Assembly: GCA_021234155.1 (NCBI GenBank)
Contig: JAJEKV010000022.1
Span: 6,962,132-7,026,131 of the forward strand
Direction: 5' to 3'
Length of the DNA stretch: 64,000 bases
Source of the DNA: Isoetes taiwanensis
Taxonomy: Eukaryota > Streptophyta > Lycopodiopsida > Isoetales > Isoetaceae
Made by a program: the position numbers and the translations under genes. Below are positions 45,197-57,060 of this stretch, one piece after another. Every line of letters begins with the position of its first letter. Within the stretch, counting starts at the first letter, position 1. The notes under the pieces are model-generated. The model made no database searches. It was not told the origin of the DNA and was given only the letters and a program-made list of their open reading frames with translations.

Positions 45197-47224
45197 TCTT
45201 ATATTATAATGTTGTGTAATGGACCGCACCCTAAATCGGACGGTCGAGGATTTGATTGACCAATGGTGGAGATGATGTGTGCGTGTCTTCAACTAAAATT
45301 TCATCTTGACTATGGCTTCAATATGAAAGGGAAAAGGAAAAAGGAAAAGGAAAAGGAAAAGGAAAAGGAAAAGGGAAAAGGGAAAAGGAAAAGGGAAAAG
45401 GGAAAAGGGGAAGGGGAAGGGAAAAGAAGGAAAAACGATGAAAGGGAAAAGGGAAAAGGAAAAGGAAAAGGTAAAGGGAAAAGGAAAAGGAAAACGATGA
45501 AAAAAGGAAAAGGGAAAGGAAAAGTGAAAGGGAAAAGGAAAGGAAAAGGGGAAGGAAAAGGAAAAGATGAAAGCGGAAAAAGGAAAACGGAAAAGGGAAA
45601 TGGAAAACGAAAAAAGGAAAAGGGAAAAGGAAAAGGAAAAGGGGGAAAAGGAAAACGATGAAAGGGAAAAGGGAAAAAGGGAAAAGGGAACGGAAAAAGG
45701 GAAGGAAAAGGAAAAAATGATGAAAGGAAAAGGAAAAGGGAAAAGGAAAAAAGGAAAAGGGAAAGGAAAAGGAAAAAGGAAAGGGAAAAGGAAAACCATG
45801 AAAGGGAAAAGGAAAAAAGGAAAAGGAAAAGAAAAAACGATGAAAGGGAAAAGGGAAAAGGGAAAAGGAAAAGGAAGAGGGGAAGGAAAAGGAAAACGAT
45901 GAAAGGGAAAAGGAAGAGGGAAGGGAAAAGGAAAAAAACGATGAAAGGGAAAAAGGGAAAGGGAAAAGGAAGAGGAGAAGGAAAAGGAAAACGGATGAAA
46001 GGGAAAAGGGAAAAGGGAAAAGGGAAAAAGAAAAGGAATAAAGGAAAGGTAAGAGGAAAAAAAAAGAGAAGGAGAAAAAGGAAAATGGAAAGATAAAAAA
46101 AAAATAGAAAAAGGAATAGAATAGGCGAGGGGAAAGGAACGGAAAGAACCACATGAGAAGGGTAAGAAGTAAAGGTGAGAAAAGGAGAAAAAGGTAAGGG
46201 AAAAATAAGAAAAGGTTGCAAAAGTCTATGGAAAAAGAAAAGTAAAAAGGAAAAGAGAGGGGAAAAGGGAAAAGAGAACTTGGGAAAAGGGAACAGAAAA
46301 AGAGAAAAATGAAAGGGCGGAAAAAGGGGGAAAAGAGAAAGGTGAAGAAAGAGAAAAAGGAAAGCAAAAAGAGCATCGAGAGAAAAGGAAGAGGGAAAGG
46401 ATGGAAAAATGAGGAAAAGGTGGGGGGAATTAGAATAGACAAAGGGTAGGGAGCAAGGAATAGGAAAAGAGGAAGGAGAAAAGGGCACGAAAAAAAGGGA
46501 AGAGGGAAAGGGTGAGGAAATAGAAGAAAGAAAGGGAAAAGAGTATGGGAAAGGGAAAAGAAAAAGAAACAAGAAAGGAGAAAGTGGAAAGGGGAAAAGG
46601 GGGAAGAAGATGGGGAAAGAAGGAAAAAGGGTACATAAAAAGGTTGAGAAAGGGAATGGAAAGAGGCATATGAAAAAGTTTAAAAGGAACGGAAAGGAAA
46701 AATGTAAAGGAAAGAGAAAGGAAAGGGAAAAGGGAACATTGCAAAGCAAAAGGGGGGGAAAGTATGAAAAGGGAATGGAAAGTTGAAATGAAAAGGGAAG
46801 GAAAAGGAGAAGGGAAAGCAAAAGAGCATGAGGAAAAGAGGAGAGAGAAATGGGAAAAGAGATGGGGAAAAGGGCACGTGATCAAGAGGAAGAGGGTGGG
46901 GAAAGGAAGAAAAGGGCACAAGGAAAAGGTAAAAAAGAGAAAAAAAAAAATGCATGAGAAACGGGGAAAGAGAAAAGGAAAAGGAAAAGGAAGAGGAAGG
47001 GAAAAAGGAAAGGGAAAGAGAGTAGTGGAAAATGGGAAGAGCGGGGAAAGATAAAAAAAGGAAGGGAAAAAGCGGATAAGAAAAAAGAGAAAGAAAAAAA
47101 GGGAAAGGGAAAGGGAAGGCAAAAGGGAGGGAGAACGGGGTTAGAAAAAAAAAAGGGAGAATAAAAAAAGAAAGAAATTAAAGGTTCCTAATTTATGCCC
47201 AGCAAGGCTGGGTACCATTACTAG
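45197..47224 (+). mobile_element. Helitron 1, non-autonomous, carrying a polypurine tract
   Basis: The 5' end is TCTTATATTATAATGTTGTG after an A. The 3' end has the hairpin GCCCAGC-AAG-GCTGGGT (47,197-47,213), seven spacer bases and CTAG, then T. These are the TC...hairpin...CTRR ends and A/T target of Helitrons. The 5' end matches Helitron 2 nearly base for base, including CCTAAATCGGACGGT 45 to 80 bases inside. No Rep/helicase is present. Most of the body is the purine tract. Confidence 0.75.
45325..47175. repeat. 1.85-kb polypurine (GGGAAAA)n tract
   Basis: The plus strand is almost purely A and G, mainly GGGAAAA, GGAAAA and GGAAAAGG words, with sparse ACGATGAAAGGG punctuations every 50-70 bases in the left half. 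The right half is more diverged. The minus strand is open for up to 503 codons (Phe/Pro/Ser/Leu-rich) only because TTT/CCC words lack stops. This is not a gene. Confidence 0.95.
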
Positions 47225-47581
47225 TCCTATATTATAATGTTATGCTGTGTTGAATCCAGCCCTAATTTCGATGATTGAGATTTGTGCCCTAAATCGGACG
47301 GTTTAGGATGAAATGGCAACGGATGCATTGATAGCTCTTGCGTTTCTGTGCTGGTGCGCAGGAGTAATTGCTCGGAAATCCTTCCGCCATAGCCAGTTTT
47401 TGAATATGCTAGAAACAGGATCTATGAAGGCCAAGGAAAACAGTATCGGAATTCTTCTGATATTGAGCACCCAAATCTGTATGTCCGCATTGAAATCTGC
47501 CTATATTCTTGATGATTCTGCGTGTTACATCCAGAATCTGAAAGAGCACCATAGTGAAGGAATTTAGCAAGAAAAAATAAG

Positions 47582-48081
47582 ATGATTAGGAGCACGGTAT
47601 ATAAAGTACAGGCCACATCTTCCGGTCTTATGCTTTCCAACTTCAGTGTTGAGGCCGAATTACAGAGTGGCAACAGTTCCTACCTTATGAAGGAGTATTC
47701 TCTGAATGTGGTCAGCACATTGCTAACGATATATTTCTTGCCTCTGAATGGTTCTTATGCATTTGTGAATGGCATTGAAGTAGTGTCTATTCCAGATCAA
47801 GGCTATGCAGATGATGCCACTTTATTAGGGTCTGCTACTCAAAAACTTGGAATGGATAGTATAGCCATGCAGACGATGTATAGGGTTAATGTTGGGGGGA
47901 GTTATGTCAATCCATTTGATGATTCTGGACAGATGAGAGCATTGGAAACCAGATGACACTTTTCTTGCAGGGGCACAGAATGGGCAAAAATATGAACAGA
48001 CGAACGTAACCTATACCACTGGGGTTCCAGACTATATTCAACGATTCTTCAAGTATCTCACACCGCAAACAACAGGGAAAG
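47582..48081 (+). pseudogene. Captured malectin-like domain fragment of a CrRLK1L-type receptor kinase
   Basis: The frame reads VYKVQATSSGLMLSNFSVEA, then LPLNGSYAFVNGIEVVSIPD and QTMYRVNVGGSYVNPFDDSG. After a one-base shift near 47,945 it gives PDDTFLAGAQNGQKYEQTNV and YIQRFFKYLTPQTTGK. This is the first malectin-like domain of FERONIA/THESEUS-type receptors (AFVNGIEVVS ... MYRLNVGG). G|GTATGG at 48,082 is a plausible splice donor. In life these domains bind cell-wall pectin or RALF peptides at the plasma membrane. No transmembrane or kinase part follows. Confidence 0.8.
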
Positions 48082-48159
48082 GTATGGTGTTTATCACATT
48101 CGTTATGCTCCAATATAGTTTTTGTTTATTTATTGACGATCTAATAATATGTTTTGGCA

Positions 48160-48400
48160 GTTGAACCTGGACATGCAGTCTGCAAAGGGATCCATACGAA
48201 ATCCATACTACCGAAATCTCCCTCAACTTTCTTATGTGTGGATTCTGGATTTAAGCTCCAATCTATTTGGCCTTACGCTTTTTACGATATGTTGCAAGTT
48301 TGGAATGCTACCGTACTTCGTGGATCCAAGAATATTATCCTTTCAACAAATGAAGACCCTTCTATGGTTTTTCTACTCTTTCAATTAGACGCTACCTAAT
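48160..48400 (+). pseudogene. Possible next exon of the captured receptor gene
   Basis: A TTTGGCAG acceptor at about 48,159 is followed by 80 open codons (CVDSGFKLQSIWPYAFYDML, WNATVL...). The VDSGF stretch recalls the second malectin-like domain (F-P-V-D-x-G-F), but the rest is not recognisable. Support is weak. Confidence 0.3.
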
Positions 48401-49941
48401 GATTGCATCTTCACAGCCATGTTCTTTTGTTTAGAACCTTCGAAGGATATGGAACAAAGATCTCAAATCCAATGAGGTATTGCTATGTCTTTTCTACTGC
48501 GATGCTAAAAAAAGGGGTGAAATTGTTTAATTTAACAAGAGTATTTTTGTAGAATGCTCATATAGCAGATATTTGGCTGAATGATCCAGACGTGAGAGAA
48601 GTTATCTAAAGTTGGTAGCGTTGCCTCTTGGTTATCTATGGCCAGAGCTTTAATGTTTGAGGCTCAGCCCTGCTAATGAAATGATTCGAGCTTGAATACC
48701 CAGCATATGCTCAGTTAGGTTATGCCATTTTCTCCAATCTTTGATGAAAGGTGCGTATGGAGGGCTTCTCTTTGCATTTGCATCACTACATGGGATGTTG
48801 TTGTATGAATTTCTAGAGTATTCATAAACAGTTCTGGAGTTGCAGACCATTCATGGAATTGCGCAGCCTGTGAGGATACACTTACCATGATTATAGCGGC
48901 CTGTGATTTGTTAGATAGGATCACATTCTGTGTATCCAACATCTCTATTGTTCTATCAAAATACCAGTCATGCTGAATTTATACAACTGCATGAGTCACC
49001 TGGGAAAATCTCCAATGTCCGCTTTATTTCCAAATGCTGCCTTCATGTTGTATGGATTTTATCTTCTGCTTTAGAATGGTGCCTTTATTTCGGTCATGTT
49101 TTTATCTTGAAGACAAGATATATTTATTTCTTGACCGGGCATTACCCAAGTAAGTTATGACTATTAAATGTTGGATCTGTACACAATAGAGGCCTGGTTG
49201 CACTGATTTGAGGGTCAATATACAAAATATAGATCCTTTTCCAGTTGCATTGGCAAATTTTCTCTTTCTTGAAATAGGGAAGCATAGTTGATTACAAAGA
49301 GGTGATTCTTTTCTGGCTAGATAATATAATTGCAGGATAGGTGTGTCAACATGATAGGCCATCTTTTTTATGTGTCTATACATACTGGAGGGCAAGCAAT
49401 AGATGTTGGCACAGTTGGTTCATCTGAAGCCATTATGATGCAATTTTTATATTTAAAAGGAAGTGGCAAAATGAACAGAAGGCACACATAGAACCTTTCC
49501 ATAATTCTAATTTTATAGCCGGAGTTAATGTGCAGTTCAATGCTTAGAGGTTTGCCTTCTCCCTTGGATGTGCAGCAATGCAATTATTGCCACAAAAGGT
49601 TTGTTGTACAATACATTGGTTGGTTGGTGTTTCAAATTGTTCTCGAATGCCATTATGGTCATATGTGAGCTCAAGCTTCGCATTAGTTGATTATCATTTT
49701 AGTATAGTGTAATACTTAAAGGTGGTTTTCGAGAAGTTTGTAATTAAAATTTGATAGTTGAGGCATGTTCATCTTCATATGTTATGTTCATTTGAGACGT
49801 GATTTTTATGTGATTGGATCTATATAAGATGCCCATTTCCATTCTAGCAACACGTCCCACCCTAGATGTCTTTCCAACAATCCTACAACTCCTTTGCTTC
49901 CATCTTATTTGTTACTTTTTTATTAAGTGCAACATTGCGTT

Positions 49942-50206
49942 ATGATTCAACTCTTTGTGATTAAAGGTTTATTTGTAATTAAAGGTTTATTTTTTCTATG
50001 GAGTACAACAAACTGCAAACAAGTTATTCTTTAATATGATTCAACTCTTTGTGATTAAAGGTTTATTTGTAATTAAAGGTTTATTTTTTCTGTGGAGTAC
50101 AACAAACTGCAAACAAGTTATTCTTTAATATGATTCAACTCTTTGTAATTAAAGGTTTATTTTTTCTGTGGAGTACAACAAATTGCAAACAAGTCATTCT
50201 TTAATA
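49942..50206. repeat. 94-bp tandem repeat, 2.8 copies
   Basis: The unit begins ATGATTCAACTCTTTGTGAT and contains an internal doublet of AATTAAAGGTTTATTTTTTC. Copies start at 49,942, 50,036 and 50,130. The third lacks an 18-bp inner part. Confidence 0.9.
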
Positions 50207-51574
50207 TGCTTATACTTTGAATTGCAAAGTTATTTAGAAGGATGTTGTTGAGACACATATGCTGTGGGTAAGGTCTATAATCATATATTTTAGCATAAGG
50301 ATAAGGTAACATATGAAATCATAAGGTGCATGATGAGGCAAATTGCAAAAGGAGTTTCCATTGGTTACCAAACACCAAGAGAACTATAAAGGCTACACCT
50401 TAAGGTTATGTTGCAGAACATAAGTTAGAAACTCTTAAGTACCATGTGAGCTTAATTGAAGGAACATGGCACTCGAAGCTTAACATTTGTCAGATGAATG
50501 AGGACAATTAAACCTTATGATTCTTAAGCCCATACTGTCTCTAGGATTTGAAAGGACAATTGGATTTGCCCTTCATTGTTTGGGTCAAGGTTTAGATAGA
50601 GGCTGCAAGTAACAAGCGCCTTTTGGCAATAGGTTAAGATTCCGAAGCATAGACACCTTGCACCTGTGGCAGGGACTGCCAAAAAGGTTTGGGGCATGAG
50701 TTCTCATCTATAACAAGCTTGGGTTTTGTTGTGTTACAAGAATTGGCTCTGGGTTCTAAATTCCCAAATTTTGATAATAGACCTTACAGATCTCCATGTT
50801 TTGATAAAAGAAAATATATATGGAACCCAAATTAATCATGGGGTGCCCACACCAAGAGCATAAAAACTTAGCCTAATGGACAATATATATTATGTTGACC
50901 ATTTTAGGTACGTACCATTTTAGGTTGCTTTTAATTCTACCACACCAATAGGAACCCTAACTACTTTTCTTAGCATTGATATGATTTTGAATTTTGTGTC
51001 TTTATAGCTAAGCATGCCAGTGTGTATAAGGAGCAAAAACAACTCTAACCCGAAGCTCTTGCTACCACCATAACCCTAAAGTCATAGGGTTTCAAGGGCT
51101 ATATACAAACGAAACAAAACATGAAGCATAACCCAAACTTACATGTTTTCAGTAATTGCACAGCAACTCTGGATATTGTTGCTATTGATTATTATAATGC
51201 TTTAACTTGGCCCTATAGAAGCTACCAAAAACTTCTGCACAACACTGGCAACAACAACAGTATATCTCTCTACCTTGATCTTTTAAGTGCAAAGAGGGTA
51301 ATTTCTAAGTGCAAAAAGAGTAGTTTACTTCAACATGGAGGAATATCAGCCTTATTATTTTGCAAAAGATTAAAGACTTGGAGCAAAAGGAAGGAGACTT
51401 AGAATATGCTATGTTTTAAAAACTATTCTAAAATTTCACTTAAATGTTAGAGATTCTTATTGATTAAGGAAGAACACTGAGCTAAAACCAATTTATTAGG
51501 GCGTCTCATCATTCTCTTGAACATCATTTACATGTTTTTAACTTATGCCCAGCAATGCTGGGCACTATTACTAG

Positions 51575-54500
51575 TTTGATAGGGTCTCTACTTATTTCAA
51601 CCATTCCTTTAGTGCCTGATGGTACTTTAACCCCGTACATAACCTATGGTTTTTCCCACGGGATTATGCTATAATTCAGAAGGCTATTACCTCACATGCA
51701 GAGCTTTTATAAAGGCTTCTTTCGCTAAGGATCCTTTGGGTCCTCCATACCAACCATGCTTAGTTACACTTAACCTATTTTTCCTTAAGTTATCATGTGA
51801 ATCCCCAGCTTTTGATCGACTTCAAATGCCGCTTGCGTCTTTGGCTCCCCTCATAATGAAGTCGAGGCACTAAAAGCGGTCTTCTAATAGGAAAACACAA
51901 TGTTTTCCGATTCCTTACCCTCTTAAGCGTTTCAAACTCATAATCTCTAACGGGTCTATGCCTAAAGGCAACGGATCCTCCACCTTCTACTTCAGTACCT
52001 ATAATTGTTCCCCCGCGAGTAGGGTAACTCTTAGGATATATGGACTACTGGTCTATATAATCTCACTCCTTGTAATATATACACCTCGTCTTGATTTTTT
52101 TTTATCGGGACTTAGAGTTCCTATGTATTGCCTCTTCTCGGTTAACTGTAAAAGTATAATCGCCAAAGTCATCGTACTCCTTCTTTCCTTCCATCAGGGG
52201 GACGCGATATTTTTATACATCTTTTCATTCCCAAAACCAAATAAATGCTCTCAGCTTATAACAATTAAGTAATTCATTGGTATCTAGAACCTTTGAGTAG
52301 TTAAGCTCTCATTATCGGTTATTCCAATACCGTTCCAACCATCCTCCGGATGTTTTGAATGTAACATCACAGTATATGCTAGACTTAACTCTAGCTATTC
52401 TCACTGATTTAAACTTTTCTCATCTTCTTTAGTACAACGTATCTAAGATAGTCAACTCCAACCATTGGGATAACTTGAATGCTTATCTCTGGTAAAGCAT
52501 ACCTAACCCAATATCTTCGTATATAAGCATATCATTACGCTCATTCTTTAAACCTTGTCAAGTAAGATTTCACTCGCCTTGTACGAATATTCTATTATCT
52601 TTTAATATGATATACATCTGAATATCACAATTAACATCCTCGATATGATCACCACTATAGTATTTGATACTACTAAATCCTTCCTAATGATATAGTAACA
52701 TGTGTGCACCAACCCTAAGTCTAGACTCCTATGTAACTTGTTGACATAGGCATCTAGTTATATTCATACTTGCGGCCAACTTATTTCCTCAACTTGGTTA
52801 TCTAGTACCATAGACATGTTGTGGTTTTGACACCACACTTTCTAGACTCTCTAGCCTTACTTTGGCTTCGTCCTCAAGCTCCAGTCATAACTTCCACAGG
52901 GGCAAATGCCAACCTAAGTTCCTTGTGGACATGTTTGACCTCTAGTATAAGAACTCTTATCTTCATTACTTCCGTATTCATATGGAATGTGAACTAAAAG
53001 TTCTAGTATATATCCCATCTTCTTTTAGTTATGTTTTACTATTAAATGCTCCTAGTACACATATATCAACGTAGAGTTACTCCTCGGGATACACACACGA
53101 TACCAAGTCCAGAGCACATCCTCCTTGGTGAGAAGTTCCTAGGGCACCTACCTTGTTCATACTCCAGACTTTGGTCTATTCAAAGTGTCCCTCCAAATTC
53201 TATATTTTGAAAACGTTGTTTACAACAACGCCCAAGCTCCTCTTGGACTTAACATACCTTGCAGCTTTTAGATGATTGCGCCTGCTCCTACCAATTGTTG
53301 TCTTCTCTTGACCTTGTGTGGAAACTACGTTCCACACTAGTGTCCAGTCTATTATACGACATCTCGATGCTCCCAGTAGACATCAGATGTGTCCATTTCC
53401 TTAATTTATATCCTGCATAATCGTCATGCAATTGACCTCACATCATTAAAAGCGTATCCAAGCGACTATGTCGTCATCTTAATCATGCACACGCTTGCAT
53501 CGTTATTGCACACCTCGGGAACATCAATCTCCTTACGAAACGCAACGTATGCGTAATTTTATAATCCGTAGTTTATGGATCCGCATCTTCATACGATATT
53601 ATTCTCTACCTTTCCGCGAATTATATCTCTATTCAAGTGGCAATAGCTATAAAATGTTGGCCCACACTTCTAAAGTGGTTTCCCTCTCACGAGCTGGGTA
53701 CTCATAATCCAGTTTCCACCTTAGTATAGTACCTCCTTAACATGGTCTATAGTAGATAATCATAAACCACTTCTCCATCAGATATATGGTGCTATATCCA
53801 GTCTCCTTCTACATTGCATAGCAATCTAGATGCAGGACGATTGCATAGCCATAGCACTGCCGGATACCGACCGAGGCGGTACCAATTACGTCGAATATAT
53901 ATGTCAGCTGTACCTGTGCCCTGTAAATATAGCAGTGTCTGTATGTGTGATAAATTTACGAAAATAGCAATAGGATAAATAAGTAATTCAAATGTAAGGA
54001 TATCGGGACGTCTGGTAAATCTATAAACATAGCTAATGAATTAATATGTGTCCTCATATAACTGTAATCTATGCTAAAGATAGAGAGTGTAAGTGTGGAA
54101 ACGTTAAAGATAATCGAAAGAAAGAAAACATAATCAAATATAATAGAAGCAGATAAGTAGGTATGTCTTATACAAACTGCTGAGGGGATAACGAGACTTA
54201 GATTGGATTATAACAAGGTTATCAATAATAAATCATGAAGACCGTCTGTATGTACTTAATATTAAAGTATATAGGTAAAACTGTCCGATACAGTACAATA
54301 TATAATTGTATTAAAGGATAGGTATAACTGTACTGAGGATAGGAACATACGAGTTCTTAAAACTGTAACAAAATAGGAAAACAAAATTTTGCTACAAAAT
54401 TAAATTAAGGCTGGCTGTAATAAAATGAATTACAAAATCAAGCGGGAATATAATACACATATACACAGAAGTTAATATGATTAGAATGACTTTCTACTAA

Positions 54501-54640
54501 ACAGTGCGAGATTAATAACTCCGTATTATAATATAAGAACAAATAGAACTTGCTTATATCTATACCTGTCTATAATATATAATCACTTACACGTATGTAT
54601 AAAAAGAAACCACAAATGAAACGGTGGGACTTCCACAAAC
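51575..54640 (+). other. Right interior of the LTR element, non-coding
   Basis: No domain recognised on either strand. The composition (pyrimidine-rich, few long frames) matches the 43.7-45.2 kb part, so these two parts were probably contiguous before the Helitrons inserted. Confidence 0.5.
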
Positions 54641-54649
54641 CTTGACTGT

Positions 54650-55065
54650 TCACTTTTGACAGTCCTAAGCGATGATCATGCACAACAAGAAAAGAGTCAT
54701 TTAGCGGCGTCAGATAGCGGCGAAGCGGCGCCTATCGCGACGTCCCGACGTCAGCCAGCTAGACGTCGCTGCATCGCGTCGTTTGTTCACATCGCCGCGA
54801 TGCGCGTCGTCGATGCGACGTTGGCAGCGTCAGCAAGCGTCCGCCAGACGCGTGACACGCACTTCGCCTCGTAGACGCCGAGATGCCACGTGACACGGAA
54901 ATATACGCGTGGAATATACACGCGGAACATCAACAAAATCCACGCGTCCGTAAAAGCCACGCGGTATTATCACCGCAAAGCGACGGCGTGATACGCGGAA
55001 ATACACGTGGAATATACACGCGGAGTATACACGTGGAATATACCGCGGCTCGATTAACAGCGTGA
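54650..55065. repeat. GC-rich palindromic island 1
   Basis: CpG-dense sequence in an AT-rich setting. The left half has GCGTCGTTTG and GCGACGTC words. The right half repeats the 10-15-base motif ACACGTGGAATATAC / ACGCGGAAATA at least six times (54,890-55,045). Not coding. Confidence 0.7.
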
Positions 55066-56330
55066 ATCAAGCTCCTAAAAAGATGGCGCGCATCATTTTC
55101 TATACTCCTTGCTAACCCCCATCGTGAAAAACTACGAATATCTTCACTACAATCGAGATTATTTGCGGCTCCGAACTTGATAAGAATGCATTCGGCCGCA
55201 GCCTACAAGTCGGAGACTCATTTGTGCAGTCCCATATTAGCCATTCATTCGAACCGGACTGATAAATTGGTTAGAATATTAGAATACAATTTGCGAGGAG
55301 ACAATGACACGATAACAATAGAACTTACAAGCACCGGTATGACTAGATATATTATTATTTCATATTTTATAGCTCTAGAATGAATGTTGCATGAGAGAAT
55401 ACACTTATTTTCTTCCCAAAGCATTTTGCTAGATGACCAATTAAAATATTTTTGGTTCAACCAACTCCTGATTCTCTTGATTTTCGATGAACAAACTTGT
55501 CCAAGAAGGCAAATGACCTCCACTTTTTAGCATGATCTAAAGCGGATAGGGGAATGATTAAACGTTATTTGAAAGGACAACCTCGGAATGGCCATAATGA
55601 AGAAATTAAAAACCGGTTAAGAGATTTTCGAAAAAAGCGCATGATTTTGGGGTCAGATGTATGTTGTATTTGTCGGATCATACAATCGATGCAAAGACAA
55701 CCCATAAAAATCTTGGCGCTAAAAGCGGAACAAGTTCATGAGTCATGAAGCGAAAACAATCCCGAGCATGGCGTTAAAAAGCGCACCAAAGGATCGATTT
55801 TGGCATGTAGGGAGCGGAAGAGAGAGGTCTGTTTTTCCAATTCAAAACCAAATTGACGATCTCTATAGTTATTTTTTGATTTTTAAGGTATTATCCTTAT
55901 GATGTGAACCAGTATTTAACAATGAAATAAGGAATCGGATCCAAAGAAACCATGTTATGGGGTACAAGCGGTACAAGTCATATTAAACACTATAATGCTT
56001 CTGGACAAAAGGTAAAAGTGTGGGATTTTTCTTATGTTCTTGCACAAATTTTAAGGCTTTATCGCGTTCTTTCTCAAAGCAACAATGATTGACAACAAAG
56101 CCTATTGTCAAGTTACCTTCAAGGATTGTAAACTTGGAACAACTAGATTTTGGTACGAACAACGTCAGTTTTATAATGAACAATTTATAAGCGGTACATC
56201 TCTTGTGATGATGCATGCGCAGCAACACGCTTAAATGAAGCTGCGGGTTGGTCGTCGAGTCTTTTTCGCACGGTATCAATCGCATGTGTATTGAATTTGT
56301 AATCCTAAAAACCATTAACCGCCGTGTATA
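55066..56330 (+). other. No recognisable gene
   Basis: A 64-codon frame at 55,554-55,748 (MIKRYLKGQPRNGHNEEIKN...) is basic and fairly well composed but matches no family I know. Otherwise nothing is seen. Confidence 0.4.
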
Positions 56331-56334
56331 AAAA

Positions 56335-56840
56335 TATCGTCACATGCGACCACCCCGTCACATCGTCACATATATCGTCTTGGCGGTGTCATATACGCCA
56401 CATATACATATTGGCGTGTCATATACCGTCACATATCGTCTTGGCGTGTCATATCGTCACATCGTCACTATAAATCGACGTGTCATATATACGACACATA
56501 TGTCACATCGTCACATATCGCGGCGTCGCATGCGGCGTCCATTAAATAAACATCCACCGGCGAGACACCCGTGCGTCCACGGTAGCCAAAGCCCACGGGC
56601 GTCCACGGATGGGCCAATCAGCATGCGTCATTAATCGACGACGATATAGCGTTCTGGCGTGACACGCGCCGTCCACCTAAGCAAAGCGTCCACAGCGTGA
56701 AAGATGCGCCACGTCGGTGTCGGATCGCACCACCGCCGTGATGCGGCGTGTTCTGCGGCAAAATGACGTCCGCACGACGTCGTATGGTCGCGTTATTTGC
56801 GGCGTCCACGCCGCGGGCGTCGCAAGCCCACGCCGCTAAA
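56335..56840. repeat. GC-rich palindromic island 2
   Basis: Short words CGTCACATAT, GGCGTGTCATAT and GGCGTCCACG recur in both orientations over 500 bases. CpG is dense. It differs from island 1 in sequence but shares the character of short, degenerate CGTC-centred repeats. Confidence 0.65.
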
Positions 56841-57047
56841 TGTCCATTCTCTTGTTGTGATGTCTGATCTATACCTCAAGAGTTATAAATTGCACATTAC
56901 AAGTCATTTCAAACTTAATCACTTTGAACATGACAACGTCAGGTGACTTATAATCTCACACTATCTCTTTAAGGAGGGAGACTTCCTTCCAATGTATGAT
57001 GTGTTGCCCGCAACAAGGTAGTCTTGATCCGAGGACAACATCATTTT

Positions 57048-57060
57048 AAGGTGGGGAGAA
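57048..57060 (+). other. Polypurine tract of the LTR element
   Basis: AAGGTGGGGAGAA lies directly before the 3' LTR start TGTGACG, as required for plus-strand priming. Confidence 0.85.

Larger units (their letters stand above)
47225..51574 (+). mobile_element. Helitron 2, non-autonomous, carrying a receptor-kinase gene fragment
   Basis: It begins exactly where Helitron 1 ends, TCCTATATTATAATGTTATG. It ends with the hairpin GCCCAGC-AAT-GCTGGGC (51,547-51,563), ACTATTA and CTAG, then T. The hairpin and terminal 35 bases match Helitron 1 closely. It contains a malectin-like exon (47,582-48,081) and a 94-bp tandem repeat. No replication initiator or helicase is present, so mobility would need an autonomous partner. 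Confidence 0.75.

Noticed and set aside
45310-46821. 503-codon open frame on the minus strand rich in Phe, Pro, Ser and Leu
   Set aside because: It is the complement of the (GGGAAAA)n tract; the repeat words lack stop codons, so length carries no meaning.
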